Below, one piece after another: positions 26,987-33,283 of a DNA stretch of 33,283 nt. The stretch is from Chlorobiaceae bacterium (GTDB taxonomy: Bacteria; Bacteroidota; Chlorobiia; Chlorobiales; Chlorobiaceae): NCBI GenBank assembly GCA_013334335.1, contig JAAXXR010000016.1:1-33283 (forward strand). Direction: 5' to 3'. Each line of letters begins with the position of its first letter. Position 1 is the stretch's first letter. Position numbers and translations under genes: made by a program. The notes beneath the pieces were generated by a model that made no database searches, was not told the DNA's origin, and was given only the letters and a program-made list of their open reading frames with translations.

Positions 26987-29734
26987 TCAGCCGGTCGTGC
27001 GCAGGCCGCTGGCGATGGCGTTGACGGTGAGCAGCAGTTCCGGCAGGAGGGCGTCGGCTTCTGCGCTGTTCTCCTCCTGTTTCAGCTTCCGCCAGCGGTC
27101 GAGTAGGTCGATCTGCAGCCCGTGCAGCATGGCAAGCCCCTCCTGGCGGGCGCTGATGAACTGGTGCACGCTTTCGAGCTTCTCCTCGAGGCGGCCTCCG
27201 AAGATCATTTCGAGAAGGCGGCGGCTTTTCAGGTACTCGGCGGTGATCTGGCTCATCATCGCCTCCCTGACGGTGTCGTCCCTGACGAGCGATGCGTAGC
27301 GTTCCATGATCCAGAGGTCCACTGTCAGGAGGCTGATGGCGACGTTGGTGAAGATGTACTGGAACGGAGGCCAGGAGAAGTCGCTGTCCCGCAGGGTATC
27401 GAAAGCCGGACGGTCCGCGGCGCGGAGCTCCTCGAGCGCGGAACCGGCGCCGTACCAGCCGGAGATGCCGAAGCGGGCCTGGTTCCAGCTGAAGACCCAC
27501 GGAATCGCTCGCAGGTCCGCGAGGCTCGGGTTCCCGGTGCGGCGGGAGGGGCGTGAGCCGATGCGGCTCGTTTCGATGATGTCGATGGGCGTTGCCTCAC
27601 GGAAGAAGCCGAGCATGCCGGGGGTCTCGATGAGGCGGCGGTAGGCTTCGTTGCTCTTCAGGGAGAGGAAGTCCATGACCGGTTCGAGCGGATGCGGGTT
27701 CCGGCCGGTATGGCGGTGGGAGAGCCTCGCCTCGGTGACGCCGGAGAGGAACAGCTCCAGGTTGTATGCTGCGCTGATCCTGTTGGCGTACTTCTGCGCG
27801 ATGGTCTCGCCCTGCTCGGTGACCCTGAGTCCGGCATCGAGCGCTCCGTGCGGCTGGGCCCTGATGAAACGGTGCGTCGGGCCGGCGCCTCGGCTGATGC
27901 TCCCTCCGCGCCCGTGGAAAAAGAGGATGTCGACGCCGTGTTCCCGGCCGGCAGCCATCAGTTGCTCCTCCGAACGGTAGAGGTTCCAGAGGCTCGACAC
28001 GATGCCGCCGTCCTTGTTGCTGTCGCTGTAGCCGACCATGACCTGCTGTACCGGTTTTTTCCGGCCCCGCCGCTCCTGCTGGCAGGCGAGGCTCCTGCGG
28101 GTCACGGGATGGTCGAGGAACTCCCCGAGAATGCGGGGGCTGCGCTGCAGGTCGTCGATCGTCTCGAAGAGCGGCACCACCGGAAGCTGGCAGGCGTCCC
28201 CTCCGCCGAACGGGCTCATCAGCCCGACCTCCCTGGCGAAGAGGTAGACCACGAGCAGGTCCGAGAGGTTCCTGGTCATGCTGACGACGAGGGCGCCGAT
28301 GCCGTCAGGGCCGAACTCCCTGACGTGGTCGAAGAGCACCCGGTAACAGGCGAGCACCGCTTCGGCTTCCGGTCCCGCATGCATGTCGGGATGGGTGAAG
28401 GGGCGCGGCGAAGCCAGCTCGCGGTTCAGGAACTCCAGCCGTTCGGCCTCGCTCCATTCCGGAAACCCGCTGCCGTCCATGCCGGCGGCGGTCATGAGCT
28501 GCGAGAGGGCCAGGTCGTGGAACTGGCTGTTCTGCCGGATGTCAAGCCTGCCGAGGTGGAAGCCGAAGGTCTGGGCGATCCGGTACACTGGCGCCACGTC
28601 GCCGGAGGCGATGTTGCCCGCATCGATCTCGACGAGCGATTCGCTCAGCAGCTCGAGGTCCTCGAGCAACTCGGTGTGGCGAAGGTAATGTCCGGCGGCG
28701 TGCGTCTTGTTCGGATCTGAAGGAAGGGCGGCGAGCATGAGGCTGACGAACTGGCGCCAGGGTTCATGCGGGTTGCGTCCGGCAGCCGTATCACCCCGGC
28801 TGCCGAGCGCCGTGCGCAGCGCCGCCATGCGGGCGGACATCCTCTTGCCCGGAGACTGGAAGCGTTCCGAGAGGCTGAGCTTCGAGGCCAGCCGGTCGAG
28901 GTTGTGGCGGACGATCCTGAGGGCGTGCTGCCGCATCTCGATCAGGGTCTGGCGGGTGGTTTCGGCCGTGACGAGCGGGTGCCCGTCACGGTCGCCGCCA
29001 ACCCAGCTGCCGAAGCTGAGCCGTGGCATGCTGCGGGGGTCTGCCGTCAGCGCAGGGTCGAAGCCCGCGCCAATCCAGGCTTGTGCCAGGCGCTTGTCGA
29101 GCATGGGGAGCACCTCGGGGAATGTCGTGTGCAGGTAGTGCAGCACGTTCCGGCGTTCGGTGCTGACCTCCGGTTTTTCGAACAGGATCTCTCCGGTGCG
29201 CCAGAGCCGTTCGAGGTTGACCTTGATCTCCGTACGGATCGCCTGCTGTTCCGCAGGGGTCCACATCCGGTTTTCGCGCTTGACCAGGAGCAGGTAGAGC
29301 TCACGGTGCTGTTCGAGAACGCTCCTCCGCTTGGCCTCGGTAGGGTGTGCGGTCAGGGCGGGCTCGATCTCGATCTGCGGGAGTTCGGCGGCGACTTCCT
29401 CCTGCGAGACCCCGAGCGCTTTCAGGTGGTGCAACGTCTCCCCCCAGAGCCCCGGCAGCGACTCCACCCCCGCGGTCGACTCCAGGGTCCGCCGGTATTG
29501 CGCGGCGGAGTTCTCTTCGGCCATGTTCAGCAACTGGAATACGATCGACCATGCCTGGACGGCACGCTCGAGCTTGTCGATCCCGGAGAGCGGGAGTTCG
29601 CCGCCATCTTGCAGGTGGCGTGCGAGCTCCTCCTGGCCGAGGTCCCTGAGCATCTCGATGAAGCAGTCGAGCAGGAAGCGGTAGTCGAGTGAAGCTTTGT
29701 CGAAATCGACGACGCTGGTGGTCGAGGTGATCAT
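26987..29734 (-). CDS. ppc: Phosphoenolpyruvate carboxylase
   Basis: Carboxylates PEP with bicarbonate to oxaloacetate, replenishing the reductive TCA cycle. The 915 residues carry the catalytic histidine in LTAHPTEAKRRSV (His130), the second signature VGYSDSNKDGG, the glycine-rich loop GRGGSISRGAG, FGFHLGRLDIRQNS and QGETIAQKYAN. The C-terminus is ...ASGLRTTG where the E. coli enzyme ends ...RNTG, and the segment matching E. coli Lys773 has Thr, so the aspartate/malate inhibition site appears altered. The start MITSTTSVVDFDK has only a weak ribosome site. It diverges from pscC across a 236-base gap. Confidence 0.97.
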   Translation of the reverse strand: MITSTTSVVDFDKASLDYRFLLDCFIEMLRDLGQEELARHLQDGGELPLSGIDKLERAVQAWSIVFQLLNMAEENSAAQYRRTLESTAGVESLPGLWGETLHHLKALGVSQEEVAAELPQIEIEPALTAHPTEAKRRSVLEQHRELYLLLVKRENRMWTPAEQQAIRTEIKVNLERLWRTGEILFEKPEVSTERRNVLHYLHTTFPEVLPMLDKRLAQAWIGAGFDPALTADPRSMPRLSFGSWVGGDRDGHPLVTAETTRQTLIEMRQHALRIVRHNLDRLASKLSLSERFQSPGKRMSARMAALRTALGSRGDTAAGRNPHEPWRQFVSLMLAALPSDPNKTHAAGHYLRHTELLEDLELLSESLVEIDAGNIASGDVAPVYRIAQTFGFHLGRLDIRQNSQFHDLALSQLMTAAGMDGSGFPEWSEAERLEFLNRELASPRPFTHPDMHAGPEAEAVLACYRVLFDHVREFGPDGIGALVVSMTRNLSDLLVVYLFAREVGLMSPFGGGDACQLPVVPLFETIDDLQRSPRILGEFLDHPVTRRSLACQQERRGRKKPVQQVMVGYSDSNKDGGIVSSLWNLYRSEEQLMAAGREHGVDILFFHGRGGSISRGAGPTHRFIRAQPHGALDAGLRVTEQGETIAQKYANRISAAYNLELFLSGVTEARLSHRHTGRNPHPLEPVMDFLSLKSNEAYRRLIETPGMLGFFREATPIDIIETSRIGSRPSRRTGNPSLADLRAIPWVFSWNQARFGISGWYGAGSALEELRAADRPAFDTLRDSDFSWPPFQYIFTNVAISLLTVDLWIMERYASLVRDDTVREAMMSQITAEYLKSRRLLEMIFGGRLEEKLESVHQFISARQEGLAMLHGLQIDLLDRWRKLKQEENSAEADALLPELLLTVNAIASGLRTTG

Positions 29735-29902
29735 GGGGTGGTCCGGATGGATGAGATGGCGAGTTGCTACTGGACAACATAACCATGGCCTGACGAGTTA
29801 CAAAATCCTGCCGCCTCCTGTTTGTAAGGTTTTTCGGTGTTCAGGGGGTGAATCCGACAGGAGGGGTGCAAACAGCTTTTTGAGCTTAATTGTTTGCCGG
29901 CT

Positions 29903-29932
29903 TTGTCAATAATGTTTATCTTCGTGTATAAT
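29903..29932 (+). promoter_or_regulatory. Strong sigma70-type promoter of pscC
   Basis: TTGTCA (29903-29908) and a perfect TATAAT (29927-29932) are separated by 18 bases. The predicted start is near 29939, leaving a leader of about 30 bases before the pscC ATG. This is the best promoter in the window, in keeping with an abundant photosynthetic protein. No clear promoter for the divergent ppc gene is seen in the same gap. Confidence 0.75.
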
Positions 29933-29970
29933 TACTGACAAGCGGCTAACACCAAATTCAATTACCAGTC

Positions 29971-30591
29971 ATGGACAACAAGTCAAATGGTAAGCTTATT
30001 GCTCTGGCAATTGGCGGAGCTGTCCTCATGGGGGCTTTGTTCTTCGGCGTGTCGTTCCTCACCGGATATGTTCCGGCGCCGAATGCCATACCGGCTCTGG
30101 TGCCTCTCAAATCATTCATGGGTTGGTTCCTGCTCATCTTCTGCGCTTCGCTCATCATCATGGGGCTCGGCAAGATGTCTTCCGCCATCAGCAACAAGTG
30201 GTTCCTGAGTTTTCCCCTGAGCATTTTCGTGATCGTCATGGTGATGGTCTTCAGCCTCAGGCTCTACTGGGAGCAGGGCCGTACCACCACGCTCGACGGA
30301 AAGTACATCCGTTCAGTCTCCGAACTCAAGGATTTCCTCAACAAGCCTGCAGCCACCAGCGACGTTCCTGCGGCTCCTGCAGGGTTCGACTTCGCTGCAG
30401 CCAAGACACTTACCGACAACCGGTGCAACAAGTGCCATACCCTTGATTCGGTTCAGGATCTCCTGAGGACCAAGTACAAGAAGACCGGTCAGGTCAACGT
30501 GATCGTCAAGCGCATGCAGGGCTTCCCTGGCGCCGGCATCACCGACGACGAAGTCAAGACCATCGGCATCTGGCTCTACGAGAAGTTCTGA
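29971..30591 (+). CDS. pscC: Reaction-centre cytochrome c-551 (cytochrome cz)
   Basis: Membrane-bound monohaem cytochrome that re-reduces the oxidised P840 special pair of the green sulfur type I reaction centre. The 206 residues have three N-terminal membrane helices (about 8-30, 50-68 and 78-98), a flexible Pro/Ala linker (about 125-138) and a C-terminal soluble haem domain. The haem site is CNKCH (152-156), and Met182 in RMQGFPG is the probable sixth ligand. The whole protein, including the starting MDNKSNGKLIAL, is recognisable as PscC. It is monocistronic, with its own promoter and a following hairpin. It identifies the host as one of the Chlorobiaceae. Confidence 0.96.
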   Translation: MDNKSNGKLIALAIGGAVLMGALFFGVSFLTGYVPAPNAIPALVPLKSFMGWFLLIFCASLIIMGLGKMSSAISNKWFLSFPLSIFVIVMVMVFSLRLYWEQGRTTTLDGKYIRSVSELKDFLNKPAATSDVPAAPAGFDFAAAKTLTDNRCNKCHTLDSVQDLLRTKYKKTGQVNVIVKRMQGFPGAGITDDEVKTIGIWLYEKF

Positions 30592-30621
30592 TTTTCGGCA
30601 GCTGGACACAGAATATCAACA

Positions 30622-30650
30622 AGCGCCCCGGAGTCTCCCTCCGGGGCGCT
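30622..30650. terminator. Strong bidirectional hairpin between pscC and queF
   Basis: A perfect 12-bp stem AGCGCCCCGGAG/CTCCGGGGCGCT (30622-30633 with 30639-30650, loop TCTCC) stands between the convergent pscC and queF. Neither side has a T-run (plus CTGCGTTCC, minus TGTTGATATT), so it may act as a transcript-end stabiliser or a partial terminator for both genes. Confidence 0.65.
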
Positions 30651-30664
30651 CTGCGTTCCGGGGG

Positions 30665-31018
30665 TCAATGCTGCGAGGCCGAATAGGCGACGGTGACCGT
30701 TTCGGTGATGCCGCCCCTGGCGTTCCATTCGGTCCTGACCGTCATGCTTTTCGGCATGCAGACCGAGACCAGGTCGTCGAGGAGCCTGTTGGTGATGTTC
30801 TCGTAGAAGATGCCGGAGTTGCGGAACTCGAGGAAATAGTACTTGAGTGACTTGAGCTCGATGCAGGTTTTGTCCGGCACGTAAGTGATCGTGATGGTGC
30901 CGAAGTCGGGCAGTCCGGTTTTCGGGCAGACGGAGGTGAACTCCGGATTGACGATCTCGATGGTGTAGTCCCGTCCGGGATAGCTGTTGTCGAAGACTTC
31001 GAGGATCTCTTTGTTCAT
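30665..31018 (-). CDS. queF: 7-cyano-7-deazaguanine (preQ0) reductase, QueF
   Basis: NADPH-dependent reduction of the preQ0 nitrile to preQ1 in queuosine biosynthesis. The 117-residue product is the short single-domain T-fold type. The nucleophile is Cys31 in FTSVCPKTGLPDFG, with Asp38 as its partner, and the QueF signature is ELKSLKYYFLEFRN. The frame is open 35 codons upstream, but the ATG at 31016-31018 (MNKEILEVFD) matches the family start. No other queuosine gene is near. Confidence 0.95.
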   Translation of the reverse strand: MNKEILEVFDNSYPGRDYTIEIVNPEFTSVCPKTGLPDFGTITITYVPDKTCIELKSLKYYFLEFRNSGIFYENITNRLLDDLVSVCMPKSMTVRTEWNARGGITETVTVAYSASQH

Positions 31019-31144
31019 GATGGTGATGCGGGTTTGTTGTTGCGGTGAACGGCGCTTTCCAGCCGCAAAATAGAAAACGGACGGGATTTTCATTAAATTC
31101 GTGATGACATTCTCCAGTTCCATGCCCGTCAGTAAACCCTCGTC

Positions 31145-31882
31145 ATGATTACTTCACGATACCATGTTCCGGCACCGACCTGTCCGGACGCTACCGGCGG
31201 AGAAGCCGGGCTGCTTCGCCTGCACGACGAACTTTCGGCCGAATACGACCTGCAGGAACGGGCGTACCGTTTCGGCGAAACCGGTTTCCGCTTCCTCAGC
31301 GTCAGGGACAGCTATGCACTGCTCGACCGGATCTCCCCCGAGGAGTTCCTGAAGGATGAGCAGATGCCCTACTGGGCGGAGATCTGGCCGGCGGCGGTGA
31401 CCCTGTCGCGGGTGATCATGGAGGATCTCGACATTGCGGGAAGATCGCTGATCGAACTGGGGGCGGGCGTCGGAATGGCGAGCGTGGCCGCAGCCATGAA
31501 GGGAGCGAGGGTGCTTGCCACCGACTATTCGACCGAAGCGCTGCGGTTTGTCGTCTACAATACCCTGCTCAACGGCGTTTCTCTCGATACGGGGCGTCTC
31601 GACTGGCGGATGATCCGCATCGATGAGCAGTTCGATGTTGTCGTCGCGGCCGATGTGCTGTATGAGCGGGTCAACCTCCTGCCGATCGTCATGGCCATCG
31701 AGACCCTGCTCAAGGAGGGCGGTGTGGCCTATATCGCCGATCCACGGCGCCGTCTTGCCGAGCAGTTCCTCGAACTGGTCCGGGATAACGGTTTCGCGGT
31801 CACCTCTTCGGAGACGCACGATGCCGAGGGCGACCAGACCGTAGCCGTGACGATCTACAAACTCGAACGAGCACCGCGATGA
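31145..31882 (+). CDS. Class I SAM-dependent methyltransferase (METTL/Methyltransf_16-like)
   Basis: The 245 residues have the SAM-binding motif I LIELGAGVGMASVAAA, an acidic LATDYS at the end of strand 2 and VVVAADVLYE at motif II/III. PYWAEIWPAAVTLS just before motif I is characteristic of the protein-lysine or nicotinamide N-methyltransferase-like group (METTL20/Nnt1 style). The substrate cannot be told from sequence. The ATG is at 31145, 126 bases from the divergent queF start. Its stop overlaps the next gene's start as ATGA. Confidence 0.85.
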   Translation: MITSRYHVPAPTCPDATGGEAGLLRLHDELSAEYDLQERAYRFGETGFRFLSVRDSYALLDRISPEEFLKDEQMPYWAEIWPAAVTLSRVIMEDLDIAGRSLIELGAGVGMASVAAAMKGARVLATDYSTEALRFVVYNTLLNGVSLDTGRLDWRMIRIDEQFDVVVAADVLYERVNLLPIVMAIETLLKEGGVAYIADPRRRLAEQFLELVRDNGFAVTSSETHDAEGDQTVAVTIYKLERAPR

Positions 31883-32718
31883 CCGTTCTCGGCGGTGCCG
31901 GACGGGGACCGGCTGAGGGGCTCGGCGTCTGGAGCTGGCGTGCAGGCCGGGGCTCGGTGATCTGGCAACTCATGTTTCCCGGCGAAGGTCTTGTGGCTGG
32001 CCTCAAACGTTTCCCTGCCGAGCGCTCGGCATCGCTGTTCTGCCTCGATGCCGCAACGGGACGGCAGATCTGCGACGGGTTTGTGCTGAGGGGTGGCGGC
32101 GGATTCGACGCTCCGGTCGGCGACGGCTGGATGATCGGGCTCGAGACGACCTGCCGGGGGCTGCTCTTCTGCCATGCCTTTCAGGAGGGGAGTCCGGAAC
32201 ACCAGGGCATATGGGCGGTCGACCCGATCGCGGGAAGGCTGGTCTGGAACCGGCCGGAGGCGGTGTTCTCCGCCAATCTTGACACTTCATTGCTGGTGTA
32301 TAGGAACCGGATGTTCGCCGGTTTTCCCGAGCGGGAGTACTGGCTCATCGATCCCTTGAGCGGGGAGGTGATCGAGGCCCTCGGCACCGCCCACGAACGA
32401 GCCAACCTCCTCCGGATGTCGGCGCAGAGCGAAGATGAGCTGCAGGGCATCCAGTTGCCTGATTCCTCTCCGACGGAAGAGGGGCCCGGAGAAACAATCC
32501 GGACCGGCCTGTTCACGATCGGGGGTGGGCACCGCCCGACGGGCGCTTCCGGAACCTGGACTTCAACGCTCAGGGTGAACCGGGGTGGGCTGACACTCTA
32601 CGAGGGGGTTATGGCCGCCGCTGCGCCAGCGCCTCTTTTCAACAACTTCCTGGTACGAGGCTCCATGGTATATTACATCAGGGAAAACGAAGAACTTGTC
32701 GGTGTCGCGCTCTCATGA
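31879..32718 (+). CDS. Unknown protein with beta-propeller-like (PQQ-type) repeats
   Basis: A 279-residue soluble protein without a signal peptide. Three segments share the pattern hydrophobic-x-hydrophobic-D-x-x-x-G-x-hydrophobic: LFCLDAATGRQI, IWAVDPIAGRLVW and YWLIDPLSGEVIEAL, each about 70-100 residues apart. This is how PQQ/quinoprotein-type propeller blades look, but the length allows only a partial or small propeller. It may be one of the unnamed Bacteroidota/Chlorobiota families such as DUF4905, which I cannot confirm. It sits between a methyltransferase and a recombinase with ATGA overlaps on both sides, so the three are co-translated. Confidence 0.75.
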   Translation: MTVLGGAGRGPAEGLGVWSWRAGRGSVIWQLMFPGEGLVAGLKRFPAERSASLFCLDAATGRQICDGFVLRGGGGFDAPVGDGWMIGLETTCRGLLFCHAFQEGSPEHQGIWAVDPIAGRLVWNRPEAVFSANLDTSLLVYRNRMFAGFPEREYWLIDPLSGEVIEALGTAHERANLLRMSAQSEDELQGIQLPDSSPTEEGPGETIRTGLFTIGGGHRPTGASGTWTSTLRVNRGGLTLYEGVMAAAAPAPLFNNFLVRGSMVYYIRENEELVGVALS

Positions 32719-33283
32719 AACGATCACCTGACCGTCCGGATGTTGGCGGCGAACGCTTCCCGGAGCCCTGTGTCGCCGCCTTCCTGTCGTTCCTCGAGTC
32801 CGCGCGAAGCCTTTCGCCTCGCACCCTCACCGCATACAGAACCGATCTCATCCAGTTTTTTTCGTTTCTCCGCGGGCTCTGGAATCTCTCCGAAAGCGAA
32901 CCGCTCGATCCGGGACGGACCGAAGTGGCGGATGTCCGTCTCTTCATGGGCCGCTTGCTCGAGCAGGGGATACAGCCCCGCTCGATCGCCAGGAAGCTTG
33001 CCGCACTCAAAAGCTGTTATCGATACCTGCTCGACACGGGAGTGATCGAACGCTCGCCGCTTTCGCTCGTCATGACACCCAGGATAGCCCGGAAAGTGCC
33101 GGAATTCCTGAGCGAGGAGGAGGCTGGGCGTCTGTTCAGGAGTTTTGGGCTTGCCGCCGGATCCGGCGCGGCTGGGTCCGCCGCCCTCAGGTTCGAGGTT
33201 GCCCGCGATCTGGCCGTTCTCGAACTCCTTTACGGGTGTGGCCTTCGGCTTTCGGAAGTGATCGGCCTCCAGGCCGCCGATAT
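32715..33283 (+). CDS. Tyrosine recombinase, XerC/XerD-like (3' truncated by window edge)
   Basis: The visible 189 residues hold the N-terminal core-binding domain (FLSFLESARSLSPRTLTAYR ... LKSCYRYLL, then NP-like SPLSLVMTPR) and the beginning of the catalytic domain, ending in YGCGLRLSEVIGL, where the arginine is the first catalytic residue. The later HxxR and tyrosine lie outside the window. It most resembles the chromosome-dimer recombinases XerC/XerD, though a phage-type integrase cannot be fully excluded. The start ATG overlaps the stop of the propeller-like gene. No att or dif site is visible here. Confidence 0.88.
   Translation, partial: MKRSPDRPDVGGERFPEPCVAAFLSFLESARSLSPRTLTAYRTDLIQFFSFLRGLWNLSESEPLDPGRTEVADVRLFMGRLLEQGIQPRSIARKLAALKSCYRYLLDTGVIERSPLSLVMTPRIARKVPEFLSEEEAGRLFRSFGLAAGSGAAGSAALRFEVARDLAVLELLYGCGLRLSEVIGLQAAD

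Overview
The window comes from a green sulfur bacterium (Chlorobiaceae, a Chlorobium/Chlorobaculum-like genome). The decisive marker is pscC at 29971-30591, the three-helix, mono-haem cytochrome of the type I photosynthetic reaction centre, a protein known only from this group. The large phosphoenolpyruvate carboxylase and the acetyl-CoA synthetase fit a reductive-TCA autotroph. The DNA is GC-rich, densely coded and free of obvious insertion sequences, prophage, CRISPR arrays or RNA genes.

Layout. Positions 1-9000 are a minus-strand housekeeping block, read right to left: rsmI overlapping panC, then pnp (with its own strong terminator), leuS and acs (with a good sigma70-type promoter and a terminator). 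Positions 9248-19321 are also read right to left and form the most interesting part, a complete potassium-uptake and regulation module: an NtrC-class response regulator, a HAMP-PAS histidine kinase, kdpF (26 codons), kdpA, kdpB, kdpC, and a kinase-less KdpD fused to a PTS EIIA domain. A 75-residue unknown protein follows. Positions 19620-22417 carry an OppF/DppF-type ABC ATPase overlapping a long SppA peptidase on the plus strand. A DcaP-like porin (minus) and a secreted CapA-family protein (plus) diverge from around 23.9 kb. comM and ppc (minus) follow. ppc diverges from pscC (plus), queF converges on pscC, and the right end is a stop/start-overlapped plus-strand set: a small-protein-type methyltransferase, a beta-propeller-like unknown, and a tyrosine recombinase cut by the window edge.

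Best candidate for an undescribed system: the kdp locus. Classical kdpFABC is controlled by a membrane histidine kinase KdpD and an OmpR-class KdpE. Here KdpD keeps only its N-terminal ATP-binding and USP domains and ends in an EIIA domain that has the phosphorylatable PHAR histidine. In E. coli the free EIIA(Ntr) protein binds KdpD, so this is a natural fusion of two proteins known to interact. The USP domain also matches the SxS-X20-(F/W)xAxY pattern tied to c-di-AMP binding. The missing kinase and OmpR regulator are replaced by a KinB/AlgB-like pair. A 9-bp inverted repeat lies about 65-90 bp upstream of a -24/-12-like element in front of the kinase gene, as expected for sigma54-enhancer control. 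How these parts work together is inference.
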